Assembly: GCF_020171465.1 (NCBI RefSeq)
Contig: NZ_JAIUZR010000006.1
Location: forward strand, 186,001-250,000
Source: Lutimonas saemankumensis
GTDB lineage: Bacteria; Bacteroidota; Bacteroidia; Flavobacteriales; Flavobacteriaceae
Direction: 5' to 3'
Length of the DNA stretch: 64,000 bases
Position 1 is the first letter of the stretch. Every line of letters begins with the position of its first letter. Positions 25,654 to 34,265 of the stretch are shown one piece after another. The position numbers were made by a program, and so were the translations under genes. Below the pieces are notes generated by a model. The model ran no database searches. It saw only the letters and a program-made list of their open reading frames with translations, and had not been told where the DNA came from.

Positions 25654-26301
25654 TTAGTCTATTTCAATGATTACATCCTCCAGCGGTTTTCTAACTTTTT
25701 TCATACCGCTCATGATGTCATCCTCTGCTCTGTATCCTACAGGCAGCAAAAGGACAGATCGAAGATTCAGTTTATCCAGTTCCAGGATATCATCAAACTT
25801 GACCGGGTTAAATCCCTCCATGGGGCAGGAATCGATTCTTTGATCCGCACATACCGTCATCAGGGTGCCAATAGAGATATAGGCCTGATATATGGCTGAT
25901 CTGTCAATCTGCTCCCTGGACTTGCCTTTGAAAATATCTTTTAATTGTTGCCTGAACTTGCCGATGATATCTTCACTTGTTCCCCGTATGTTTTTTTCAA
26001 GATCAAAATAGGCATCAATAGAAGATTCGTCAAATGCCGTATCTATACAAATCACAAATAAATGAGAGCATGTGGTTATCTGTTGCTGAAAATAAGCATG
26101 AGGGAGTAATTTCTCCTTCAGTTCTGAGCCTTTTATGATCAGCATTTTAAGGGGCTGAAGGCCAAATGAGGTCGCTGTCAGGTTAAATGAATTTGACAGT
26201 AATTCAACCTGATCTTTGGTCAATTTTTTATTTTGATCAAATTTCTTGCATGCGTAACGCCATTTCAGGCTTTCCAGGATATTGTTCACTTCCATTTCCA
26301 T
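25654..26301 (-). CDS. Nitroreductase-family NAD(P)H-dependent flavoprotein
   Basis: A 215-residue FMN protein of the NfsB/YfkO-like group. The N-terminal RYACKKFDQNKKL holds the Arg/Lys residues that bind FMN phosphate, TSFGLQPLKMLII is the typical SxxLQPW-like site and the C-terminal LLPVGYRAEDD closes the domain. The electron acceptor is unknown; quinones or nitroaromatics are common for the family. The start could be MEMEV at 26301 or the Met two codons later. It lies between pepD and the MsbA-like gene on the same strand. Confidence 0.88.
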   Translation of the reverse strand: MEMEVNNILESLKWRYACKKFDQNKKLTKDQVELLSNSFNLTATSFGLQPLKMLIIKGSELKEKLLPHAYFQQQITTCSHLFVICIDTAFDESSIDAYFDLEKNIRGTSEDIIGKFRQQLKDIFKGKSREQIDRSAIYQAYISIGTLMTVCADQRIDSCPMEGFNPVKFDDILELDKLNLRSVLLLPVGYRAEDDIMSGMKKVRKPLEDVIIEID

Positions 26302-26338
26302 TAATTTCTTTTCGATTCACTAAGCTTTTTTATTTTCA

Positions 26339-28168
26339 TCAGGCCAAAGATTGCATATTGACCAGTTTGAAATAGGCTCCTTTTTTCTTGAGTAATTCCG
26401 AATGTTTACCTTGCTCAACAATTTTACCGTTTTGCATCACAACAATCAGATCAGCCTTTTGAATTGTCGATAATCTGTGTGCAATAACCACGGAAGTCCT
26501 GTTCTCCATCATTTTTTCCAGAGCGGACTGAACAAGCTGTTCGGATTCCGTATCGAGTGCCGAGGTTGCTTCGTCAAGAATCATTATCGGAGGGTTTTTC
26601 AATACCGCCCTGGCTATCGATAACCTTTGCCTCTGCCCACCGGAGAGCATGTTTCCACTGTCTCCGATATTATTGTCATATTGCTCCGGAAGTGCCATAA
26701 TGAATTCATGAGCATTTGCCACTTTAGCAGCCTCCTCAATGGCTTCATCACTGGCATGGTCAACTCCCAGTGTGATATTGTTTTTAACGGAGTCGTTGAA
26801 CAAAATGGATTCCTGGGTTACTATGCCCATCAACTCTCTTATACTTCTTTTCTTTATATCCTTAACAGATACGCCGTCAATCAGAATCGCTCCTTCATTG
26901 ACATCATAAAATCGTGGAATGAGATTGGCCAAGGTCGATTTTCCACTACCGGATTGCCCAACCAGGGCTATGGATTTCCCTTTTGGAATCTTCATTGAAA
27001 AATTCTTAAGGACATAATCATCCTTGTATTTAAAACTAATATTTTTTAGTTCGATTTCGTGTTCAAAACTTTCTTTTTCAATGGCATTGTCACGGTCAAT
27101 TATATCATTCTCCGTTTCGAGTATGGAAATGATCCGTTCAGCTGAGGCATTTCCTTTTTGAATACTAAAAAGTGCCTTCGAAATTGCCTTGGCGGGATTT
27201 AAAATCAAATAGAACAGTCCTATATAGCCAAGAAATTCCTGAGGCTTCATTTCATCTTCCCCCAGAAGAACAATTCTTCCTCCGTACCATAAGATGGCAA
27301 TAATAGTTGCAGATCCTAAAAATTCACTCATCGGCGAGGCCAGATTCGTTCTATTGAAGACACTTGTCATCAATTGTTTCAATCTCAGGGTTGAGCCTTT
27401 GAATTTTTGTTCCATTTTCTTTTCGGCCGTAAAACTTTTGATCACTTTCAGCCCTGTCAATGTTTCCTCGATAAAAGAAAGAAAATTTCCAGTTTCCTGT
27501 TGCGCCAAGAGTGATTTTGCCTTCAGTCGTTTGCTAACTGAAGAAATGATGACTCCGGATACCGGTAACAGAATAAAGGCAAAAAGTGTCAGTTTTGCAC
27601 TTATGGCAAACATTGACGTGAGGGTAAAAACAATGGTCAAAGGTTCTCTTACAATGGCTTCCAGGGTATTGAGAAATGACACCTCGATTTCCTGGACATC
27701 ATTCGACATTCTTGCCATAGTATCTCCTTTTTTCTTTTCTGAAAAATAGGAAAGAGGTAAGGAGACAATTTTCTTGTACAAGGCATCCCTCAGATCTTTT
27801 ACAACTCCGGTCCTAAGAAATGACAATACAAAAAGCGCCAGATACCTAAAGAGGTTTTTAAAAAAGAACATGGAAAAACTGATCAAACAAATGAAGAGCA
27901 AAGCCTGTTCAAGACCCCCGGTTTCCATCATGTTGGAAACATAGAAATTAAGAGAATCCTGAACATAATCGTAGATGCCGGTTAAGCCTTTAAATTCAGG
28001 TTTTACCGTAACTTTTTCCTCTCTTCCAAACAGTATTCCAAGAACCGGGATAAAGGCAAGTACCGATAACACATTAAAAATGGCATAAAGGATGTTGAAA
28101 AAAACATTCAGCCATGCATACCTGAGATAAGGTTTAGCAAAACGCAGGATTTTTTTAAAATAATTCAT
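26339..28168 (-). CDS. MsbA-like ABC exporter (fused permease and ATPase)
   Basis: A 609-residue half-transporter. Six membrane helices lie in residues 1-320. The ATPase domain has Walker A VGQSGSGKSTLAN near 393, the signature LSGGQRQRLSIARA near 500 and Walker B IMILDEATSALD near 520. The organisation and length match MsbA-type lipid flippases and related drug exporters. Substrate cannot be told from sequence; lipid A-core export is one option because this is a Gram-negative lineage, but these genomes often have several such proteins. Confidence 0.92.
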   Translation of the reverse strand: MNYFKKILRFAKPYLRYAWLNVFFNILYAIFNVLSVLAFIPVLGILFGREEKVTVKPEFKGLTGIYDYVQDSLNFYVSNMMETGGLEQALLFICLISFSMFFFKNLFRYLALFVLSFLRTGVVKDLRDALYKKIVSLPLSYFSEKKKGDTMARMSNDVQEIEVSFLNTLEAIVREPLTIVFTLTSMFAISAKLTLFAFILLPVSGVIISSVSKRLKAKSLLAQQETGNFLSFIEETLTGLKVIKSFTAEKKMEQKFKGSTLRLKQLMTSVFNRTNLASPMSEFLGSATIIAILWYGGRIVLLGEDEMKPQEFLGYIGLFYLILNPAKAISKALFSIQKGNASAERIISILETENDIIDRDNAIEKESFEHEIELKNISFKYKDDYVLKNFSMKIPKGKSIALVGQSGSGKSTLANLIPRFYDVNEGAILIDGVSVKDIKKRSIRELMGIVTQESILFNDSVKNNITLGVDHASDEAIEEAAKVANAHEFIMALPEQYDNNIGDSGNMLSGGQRQRLSIARAVLKNPPIMILDEATSALDTESEQLVQSALEKMMENRTSVVIAHRLSTIQKADLIVVMQNGKIVEQGKHSELLKKKGAYFKLVNMQSLA

Positions 28169-28229
28169 TTGTATTATTTAAAAGGCTGCAACTAAATGCC
28201 AACCCAGAAAGTAATAACCTATTATCGGT

Positions 28230-29951
28230 TTATAACTTGAATTCCTTAATTATTTCCTGGATCTTTTGATCCAATAGTTCTTCTACCTGTTTGGCATTGC
28301 CAATGCTTTCAAGAGGTCGATGAACGCTAAAATAGAACTTAATTTTAGGTTCCGTTCCACTTGGTCTTGCTGCCATCCTTGTTCCTTCAACCGTTTGATA
28401 GATCAATACATTTGACTTTGGAAGATCAATCTCTGATTCTTCACCGGTCAATAGATTCTTGGACACAGAAGTTTGATAATCAAACAGGAAATTCACCTTT
28501 TCCCCGTGAATTTCTGTGACAGGAGAATTTCTCATATCAGACATCATCTGTTGGATCTCATTGGCACCCTCAACACCCTTTTTCACTACAGAAATCAAAT
28601 GTTCTTTATAAAAACCATGTTTTTTATAAAGTTGCAGCAATTCGGCATAGACAGAACTACCCATGGATTTTGCCTGGGTTGCGATCTCACAAGCCAAAAG
28701 GGTGCTCGAAACAGCATCCTTGTCTCGCACAAAATCCCCAACCATAAAACCAAAGCTTTCTTCACCACCACCTATAAACTCTTCTTTCCCCTCTGCTTCT
28801 CTGATCATTTTTGCGATCCATTTGAATCCGGTGAGGCCTATTTTGGTATTTACACCATAACTCGTGGCTATTTTTTGAATCATTGGCGTTGAAACTATGG
28901 TAGAACCAACAAACTGTTTACCGTTAATTCTGCCCTCTTCCTGCCATTTTTTGAGCAACGCATCTACCAAAACCGCAAATGTCTGATTACCATTGAGAAG
29001 TACAAGTTTATTATCAAGATCTCGAACCGCAATACCCAATCTGTCACAATCCGGGTCAGTGCCGATTACTATGTCAGCCCCAATTTGATCCGCAAGGTCC
29101 GTCGCCATTTTAAGAGCGGCAGGCTCTTCCGGGTTCGGAGACTCAACGGTAGGAAAATCTCCGTTAGGTTCCCTTTGTTCCTCCACAATGTGCACATCAG
29201 TGAACCCAGCGAGTTCTAAAGCACGGGGTACCATTGTAATGGAGGTTCCGTGAAGTGATGTAAAAACAATTTTTAAATTATCTCGACCCTTAGTATCTTT
29301 TGAGGCGGCATTCTCAACAGCTTCCTCGGCAAATTTTGCATCGATTTCTTCCCCTATGATTTCAATGAGTTCTTCCCTTGCCTTAAAGTTGATATCTTCA
29401 AATTGAACCTCGTTGATTTCATCAACAATTTCCCCGTCCTGAGGAGGAATGATCTGTCCGCCATCGTTGAAATAAACCTTATATCCGTTATATTCCGGTG
29501 GATTATGCGAAGCGGTTAGTACAATTCCTGCGTCACATTGAAGGGCACGCACTGCATAGGATAATTCAGGAGTTGCTCTTAAATCCTCGAACAGGTAAAC
29601 AATTATGTTATTCGCAGAAAAGACATCAGCCACTGATTTTGCAAATGTCTTGCTGTTGTGCCTGCAGTCATATGCAATGGCCACCTTGGGCTGTTTTCCT
29701 GAGAAGGTTTTCAGGAGGTAGTTAGACAGACCCTGTGTGTTTTTACCGAGGGTATATTTATTGATTCTGTTCGTACCGGCTCCCATGGTTCCTCGCATAC
29801 CGCCTGTTCCAAACTCAAGATTCTTATAAAACCTGTCGGTTAATTCCTTGGAGCCTGAATTTAATAATTCCTGAATTTCATTTTGGGTTGCTTGATCAAA
29901 TGGGGCTTTGATCCATAATTTGGCCTTGTTGATTATTTCGTTGCTGTTCAT
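28230..29951 (-). CDS. Phospho-sugar mutase (phosphoglucomutase/phosphomannomutase)
   Basis: A 573-residue alpha-D-phosphohexomutase. The four active-site elements are complete: the catalytic phosphoserine loop LTASHNPPEYNGYK near 145, the Mg-binding loop GTDPDCDRLG near 305, the sugar-binding loop GGGEESFGF near 400 and the phosphate-binding loop RPSGTEPKIKF near 535. It interconverts hexose 1- and 6-phosphates and so feeds nucleotide-sugar synthesis. The length is that of the PGM2-like group. A -7 box (TATCTTTG, minus strand, 29974-29981) lies about 23 bp upstream. Confidence 0.95.
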   Translation of the reverse strand: MNSNEIINKAKLWIKAPFDQATQNEIQELLNSGSKELTDRFYKNLEFGTGGMRGTMGAGTNRINKYTLGKNTQGLSNYLLKTFSGKQPKVAIAYDCRHNSKTFAKSVADVFSANNIIVYLFEDLRATPELSYAVRALQCDAGIVLTASHNPPEYNGYKVYFNDGGQIIPPQDGEIVDEINEVQFEDINFKAREELIEIIGEEIDAKFAEEAVENAASKDTKGRDNLKIVFTSLHGTSITMVPRALELAGFTDVHIVEEQREPNGDFPTVESPNPEEPAALKMATDLADQIGADIVIGTDPDCDRLGIAVRDLDNKLVLLNGNQTFAVLVDALLKKWQEEGRINGKQFVGSTIVSTPMIQKIATSYGVNTKIGLTGFKWIAKMIREAEGKEEFIGGGEESFGFMVGDFVRDKDAVSSTLLACEIATQAKSMGSSVYAELLQLYKKHGFYKEHLISVVKKGVEGANEIQQMMSDMRNSPVTEIHGEKVNFLFDYQTSVSKNLLTGEESEIDLPKSNVLIYQTVEGTRMAARPSGTEPKIKFYFSVHRPLESIGNAKQVEELLDQKIQEIIKEFKL

Positions 29952-29973
29952 AGGGTATTAAAATTTAAGGACA

Positions 29974-29981
29974 CAAAGATA
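29974..29981 (-). promoter_or_regulatory. -7 element of the phospho-sugar mutase gene
   Basis: TATCTTTG on the minus strand, 22 bp before the ATG. No TTG is seen at the expected -33 distance. Confidence 0.5.
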
Positions 29982-30054
29982 AACTTTTTGTCTTGAAATT
30001 CGACCCCTAACGGATCAGGGTTTATGAAGTGAAGAACCAAAAATTCATCCAGTT

Positions 30055-31011
30055 TTAAAGATTCAGTTTTTCACGAATCGAGTACCGTTGAGGTTTTCTT
30101 TTTGATCTTAATATCAATTCACCCAAGAACCCGGCTAAAAAAAGTTGGGATCCCAGGATCATGCAGGTCAGGGCTATGTAAAACCAAGGGTTGTCGGTTA
30201 TCAGAATCGTAGGTTCCTTCAGATAAAGTTTGATAAGCTTGGTAATGCCAATATACAAGGAGGCAAAAAATCCAAGAATAAAGACCAGAGTTCCCAAAAG
30301 CCCAAATAAATGCATAGGCCTTTTGCCGAATTTGGTCAAAAAATTTATGGTAATAAGATCGAGAAACCCATTGATAAACCGATCCATGCCAAATTTTGTC
30401 GTTCCGTATTTTCTGGCCTGGTGGAGAACTACTTTTTCACCAATATTTCTAAATCCGGCATTTTTGGCAAGAACAGGAATGTATCGATGCATTTCTCCGT
30501 ACACATCAACGCTTTTTACTACTTCATTTTTATAAGCTTTTAAACCACAATTAAAATCATGTAGCTTCAAGCCTGAAGTTTTTCTCGCCGCAGCATTAAA
30601 TAGCTTTGAAGGTAAATTCTTTCGGATTTTTGAATCGTATCTTTTCTTTTTCCATCCTGAAACAAGATCAAAACCCTCTTCAGATATCAGTCTGTACAAT
30701 TCAGGGATTTCGTCAGGGCTATCCTGCAGGTCGGCATCCATAGTGATCACGACGTCTCCATCAGCCTCTTTAAAAGCTGCATTCAATGCCTGGGACTTGC
30801 CATAATTTTTCTGAAATCGAAGCCCTTTGATCGCACTGTTGTTTTTAGATAATTGTGTGATCCTGCTCCAGGAATTGTCCTGACTTCCGTCATCTACAAA
30901 AAGTATTTCATAAGAAAAACGATTGGATTGCATAACTTTTGCAATCCAATCATGTAATTCCTGTAAAGATTCTTCCTCATTCAGCAGAGGAATAACTATG
31001 GATATATCCAT
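30055..31011 (-). CDS. Glycosyltransferase family 2 with two C-terminal membrane helices (GtrB/DPM1-like)
   Basis: A 318-residue enzyme. The GT-A domain opens with ISIVIPLLNEEESL, has FVDDGSQDNSW near 40 and the metal-binding DADLQDSPDEIP near 94. Two hydrophobic helices at about 235-260 and 270-298 anchor it in the membrane. This layout matches enzymes that transfer a hexose from a nucleotide sugar to a polyprenyl phosphate carrier. The gene is 19 bp downstream of the DUF4199 gene and so in one transcript with it. Confidence 0.9.
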   Translation of the reverse strand: MDISIVIPLLNEEESLQELHDWIAKVMQSNRFSYEILFVDDGSQDNSWSRITQLSKNNSAIKGLRFQKNYGKSQALNAAFKEADGDVVITMDADLQDSPDEIPELYRLISEEGFDLVSGWKKKRYDSKIRKNLPSKLFNAAARKTSGLKLHDFNCGLKAYKNEVVKSVDVYGEMHRYIPVLAKNAGFRNIGEKVVLHQARKYGTTKFGMDRFINGFLDLITINFLTKFGKRPMHLFGLLGTLVFILGFFASLYIGITKLIKLYLKEPTILITDNPWFYIALTCMILGSQLFLAGFLGELILRSKRKPQRYSIREKLNL

Positions 31012-31030
31012 TTAATTGTTATCAATTTAT

Positions 31031-31558
31031 TTAATCTTCCTTCGATTTTTTCATCACCAACCCAGCCACAAGAGATATAATTAATCCAAAGAAAAGGCTT
31101 ACAATAATGGTAATTGTCAAATTAGGTCCAGTACTCGCAAACATAGCGGCATTTTTCTGTGCCCCTTCTAATTGTTCGTCGGTCAATTGGGGGTATCTCT
31201 CAGCAATCATTTGCTCCTGAAACTCAATCATATTTGTAAAGTAATCAGGTTCAATTACATTGTAAAAGATTAAGAGATATACACAATAAATAATGGCTGA
31301 AACCAGAGAAATTCCAAGGCCTGTTTTAATGGCCTCTCCAACACTCAGGAAACCTGAATTTCCTTCTTTGAACTTTTTCAGCGCCATCACAATGATCGCT
31401 GAGGTTATAACAAGTGAAATAACCATTATGGACCAGTGAGGCTCGTACAGGTCTCCGAAAACATAATTGATTAACATCACAATGATCGAGGCCAGGCCGA
31501 GAACAAGCCCGTAATTAAGCATGATCGATTTCGCGTTTGATTTAGGTTGGTCTTCCAT
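31031..31558 (-). CDS. DUF4199-domain membrane protein
   Basis: A 175-residue protein with four hydrophobic helices near 15-35, 45-62, 77-103 and 145-170, typical of the DUF4199 family found in Bacteroidota; function unknown. The frame extends to 31582, but that TTG is part of a perfect -7 promoter box, so the ATG at 31558 (MEDQPKSNAKS) is the start. The adjacent GT2 gene suggests a link to membrane glycosylation, but this is only a neighbourhood argument. Confidence 0.88.
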   Translation of the reverse strand: MEDQPKSNAKSIMLNYGLVLGLASIIVMLINYVFGDLYEPHWSIMVISLVITSAIIVMALKKFKEGNSGFLSVGEAIKTGLGISLVSAIIYCVYLLIFYNVIEPDYFTNMIEFQEQMIAERYPQLTDEQLEGAQKNAAMFASTGPNLTITIIVSLFFGLIISLVAGLVMKKSKED

Positions 31559-31579
31559 AAAGTTTGATTTTAATTTACA

Positions 31580-31587
31580 CAAATATA
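31580..31587 (-). promoter_or_regulatory. -7 element of the DUF4199-GT2 operon
   Basis: TATATTTG on the minus strand, 21 bp upstream of the ATG at 31558. It excludes the upstream TTG start. No -33 TTG is seen at 17-23 bp. Confidence 0.6.
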
Positions 31588-31647
31588 ATTAATATAACGT
31601 ATCATCAGGTATTAGTGAATAATGAATATGAAAAGTTACAAAAAAAC

Positions 31648-31677
31648 TTGTTTTATTGTAAAAGGGTAGTATTTTTG
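31648..31677 (+). promoter_or_regulatory. Promoter of the SRP RNA gene
   Basis: TTG (31648-31650), exactly 19 bp, then TATTTTTG (31670-31677): a perfect Bacteroidota housekeeping promoter. The expected start falls at about 31680-31682, the first base of the RNA stem. Confidence 0.85.
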
Positions 31678-31680
31678 CAC

Positions 31681-31776
31681 CGGCAAGTCCTGCACAACCA
31701 GCTCCCTTTGAATCCTCCAGGGCGGGAACGCAGCAAAGGTATTAGGTCGTAGCGGTGTGATGCAGGTAGCTTGCCG
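31681..31776 (+). ncRNA. ffs: Signal recognition particle RNA, small bacterial type
   Basis: About 96 nt. The ends pair: CGGCAAG (31681-31687) with CTTGCCG (31770-31776), then further inside CCTGCAC with a GTG..TGCAGG side. The distal loop region contains GGCGGGAACGCAGCAAAGG, the Ffh-binding SRP domain IV with its conserved GGAA-like and AGCA elements. It is followed by a run of six T, giving an intrinsic terminator made from the closing stem. The RNA scaffolds Ffh and works with FtsY, whose gene is in this window at 60456. Confidence 0.9.
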
Positions 31777-31799
31777 TTTTTTGTTTTTCGAAACAAAAA
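31777..31799 (+). terminator. T-run and A/T stem-loop after ffs
   Basis: Six T directly after the closing stem of the RNA, then a 9-bp A/T stem (31778-31786 with 31791-31799) closed by a TTCG loop. Together with the GC-rich terminal stem of the RNA this should end transcription. Confidence 0.6.
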
Positions 31800-31862
31800 C
31801 TGCTTCACGAATAAGACCCGCTTACATTTAAAAATTTCATTTATTTATGCCATCTTTGCAGC

Positions 31863-32663
31863 ATGAGTAAGGTTATTTTAATTACGGGTGCATCTTCGGG
31901 TATAGGCGCCATTACCGCAAGATATTTAACTGCCCAGGGGCATAGGGTATATGGAACCAGCAGAAATCCAAAAAAGACTGACCAGGAGTTTGAACTTATT
32001 CGTCTTGATGTCCATGATACGAAAAGCATAGAAGAAGCGATTAAAAAAATCATTGGAAGGGAAGGAAGGCTCGATGTCCTGGTTAATAACGCAGGAATGG
32101 GTATTACCGGGCCTATTGAGGAAATACCCACGGATGAAATGCGAAGGGTCTTTGAAACGAATTTTTTCGGGGCCATTGAAGTGATTAAAGCGGTGCTTCC
32201 TCAGATGAGGAAACAAAATAGCGGCCTTATCGTGAATGTGACTTCAATTGCCGGTTATATGGGGTTGCCTTTTCGAGGGGTCTATTCTTCAACCAAAGGG
32301 GCCTTGGAACTTATAACAGAGGCCTTGAGCATGGAGACGAAACCTTTTAATATTAAGGTCACGAATGTTGCCCCAGGGGATTTTGCAACAAATATCGCTT
32401 CAGGAAGATACCACAGCCCTGTAATAAAAAACTCTCCTTATGCCGAGACCTATCAGAGGAATCTCGATCTGATGAATGAACACGTTGACTCAGGTAAAGA
32501 TCCCATAATGATGGCAAAGGCCATTGGAAGGATCATAGAAAGTTCGAACCCAAAAATTCATTATAAGGTAGGGGAGTTCATGCAGAAATTTTCAATCGTA
32601 CTCAAAAGGGTTTTGCCCGACAAAATGTACGAAAAGCTGATCATGAACCACTATAAGTTGTGA
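31863..32663 (+). CDS. Short-chain dehydrogenase/reductase
   Basis: A 266-residue classical SDR. The NAD(P)-binding motif TGASSGIG is at 8-15, the NNAG motif is near 77, and the catalytic Ser and YxxxK (YSSTK) are near 140-156. Substrate is unknown. A sequence one base off the -7 consensus (CATCTTTG) ends 4 bp before the ATG, so the mRNA would be leaderless. Convergent with the deiodinase-like gene, with 10 bp between the stops. Confidence 0.93.
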   Translation: MSKVILITGASSGIGAITARYLTAQGHRVYGTSRNPKKTDQEFELIRLDVHDTKSIEEAIKKIIGREGRLDVLVNNAGMGITGPIEEIPTDEMRRVFETNFFGAIEVIKAVLPQMRKQNSGLIVNVTSIAGYMGLPFRGVYSSTKGALELITEALSMETKPFNIKVTNVAPGDFATNIASGRYHSPVIKNSPYAETYQRNLDLMNEHVDSGKDPIMMAKAIGRIIESSNPKIHYKVGEFMQKFSIVLKRVLPDKMYEKLIMNHYKL

Positions 32664-32673
32664 TCCAATGGCT

Positions 32674-33372
32674 CTATTCATAAAATTCAGAAATATCCTC
32701 AAGGCTCTTCCTTTTCAGGTCAGGTACGTATACCGGGTCTTCCGGGTAACCAACCGGGAGCAATAAAAAGGCTCTTTCATTATCCGGCCTGTTCAATAAT
32801 TCAGTTAGAAATTTCATGGGACTGGGGGTATGTGTCAAGGTTGCCAGGCCGGCATTATGGATAGCGGTAATAAGCATTCCACAGGCGAGGCCAACCGATT
32901 CATTTACATAATAATTATTATGCTTTGTCCCGTCGCTTTTATACTCATAAGCCCTCTTAAAAGCAACGATGATCCATGGTGCAATTTCAAGAAACGGTTT
33001 GTGCATATCTGTGGCCATAGCGGCCAGATCATTTTTCCAACGCTCCCCCATTCTGTTTTCATAGGTTTCCTTTTCTTCAGCTTCCGCAGCAACCCGGATT
33101 TTTCTTTTGAGTTCCTTATTGGAGACTACGCAAAAGGTCCAGGGTTGCTTATGAGCACCGGACGGAGCAGTTGATGCTGTTTTCAGGATGTTTTCAATAA
33201 CGGATCTCGGAACTTCTTTATTGCTGAATCCTCTGACGGAACGTCTTTTATCCATAAAATGATAAAAGCTCTCAGCGCGCTTGAGCATTTCATTTGTTGA
33301 AAATTCAAGGGCATCGTATTTCACATGTTTGAACCCGTTTATGTTGATTTCGTTTTGAACCTTTTTAGCCAT
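32674..33372 (-). CDS. Iodotyrosine deiodinase-like flavoprotein (nitroreductase superfamily)
   Basis: A 232-residue FMN protein. It follows the iodotyrosine deiodinase (IYD) branch rather than ordinary nitroreductases. RRSVRGFS at 43-50 binds FMN, and STAPSGAHKQPW at 67-78 is the flavin-contacting stretch. The lid has NRMGERW at 106-112, and the C-terminus is LLPVGYPEDPVYVPDLKRKS. The three residues that bind the amino-acid part of halotyrosine in human IYD (Glu157, Tyr161, Lys182) align with E100, Y104 and K125 with identical spacing. Predicted activity is reductive dehalogenation of iodo- or other halotyrosines using NAD(P)H-derived electrons. It lies downstream of an AhpD-like gene on the same strand. 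Confidence 0.85.
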   Translation of the reverse strand: MAKKVQNEININGFKHVKYDALEFSTNEMLKRAESFYHFMDKRRSVRGFSNKEVPRSVIENILKTASTAPSGAHKQPWTFCVVSNKELKRKIRVAAEAEEKETYENRMGERWKNDLAAMATDMHKPFLEIAPWIIVAFKRAYEYKSDGTKHNNYYVNESVGLACGMLITAIHNAGLATLTHTPSPMKFLTELLNRPDNERAFLLLPVGYPEDPVYVPDLKRKSLEDISEFYE

Positions 33373-33447
33373 GGATTGAGTTTGATTTTTAGAAATGAAC
33401 GTAATATAGTATTTGCATTTTAGAATGGATTCTTCAAGCCGAATTCC

Positions 33448-34053
33448 CTAGACATGGGACCAGTTGTCAGGATTTGTGTTGTCATTTGGTGACAATCCCA
33501 GAATGTCACCAACTGTGTTTACTCCTAAGCCAAGTACCGTTCGGTTGGCATAATTAAAATAGCTTACCACCTGATTGATTTCGAGGATTTCTCCGTCTGA
33601 AAAAGATTGCTCTTTCAATCGTAAAACATCAGATTCCTTCAATTGAGCGGGAGTCTTTGTCAACTTTCTGGCGTATGACAAACCTAAGTACCATTTTTCC
33701 TCAAAAAATGATTTCAGATCTTCATTTTCCAGAGCTGATTTGAACTTCGAAGATTTGGCATTGTCATTCCAGATTCTTTTGAGTCCCTCAAAGTGGTGCT
33801 CAACGCAATAGGAGCAATTATTGATATGACTGACGTAGATTCCAATGGTCTCAAGGTACCATTTGGGGAGTTTGTTATTTCCGTTGTGAAGAACATTTTT
33901 ATATAGTGCCATATGACCGATTAAAGTATGGGGCCTAAGACTGTGAGCCATCAAAATATTATCAATGTTTTTGTCAGGACCACTAACGCGATCATAAACT
34001 TTTTTAAGCCTTGCATCAGCCTCTTGGTAATCAAAATGTTTTATCCAGAACAT
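33448..34053 (-). CDS. AhpD-like / carboxymuconolactone decarboxylase-family protein
   Basis: A 201-residue all-helical protein. The redox signature Ex11CxxCx3H is intact: the Glu of WYLETIG, then NNCSYCVEHH near residues 78-87. This places it with the AhpD-type peroxidase-related proteins. It probably has thiol-dependent peroxide-reducing or related redox activity in the cytosol; the partner is unknown. The gene is 75 bp upstream of the deiodinase-like gene on the same strand and may share its transcript. Confidence 0.88.
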   Translation of the reverse strand: MFWIKHFDYQEADARLKKVYDRVSGPDKNIDNILMAHSLRPHTLIGHMALYKNVLHNGNNKLPKWYLETIGIYVSHINNCSYCVEHHFEGLKRIWNDNAKSSKFKSALENEDLKSFFEEKWYLGLSYARKLTKTPAQLKESDVLRLKEQSFSDGEILEINQVVSYFNYANRTVLGLGVNTVGDILGLSPNDNTNPDNWSHV

Positions 34054-34236
34054 AGACAGATTTTACTTTTTGGGATTTGAAATTAAAAAATTGAGTTAAA
34101 GGTAATCAAAAGTGGAAAAGCCATGAATGATTATTTTTCTCATTTTTTTGCAAATTGTAATGTAGATGTTTTTTGGTCAGTGCCAGAAGGTCCTAAAAAA
34201 TATCTGGTGATTTATTTTAAGAGGAATAAATTAAAT

Positions 34237-34244
34237 TATATTTG
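34237..34244 (+). promoter_or_regulatory. -7 element of the transaldolase-family gene
   Basis: TATATTTG, 21 bp upstream of the ATG at 34266. The expected -33 position reads TTT instead of TTG. Confidence 0.6.
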
Positions 34245-34265
34245 CAAAAATTATAAATTAACCAC

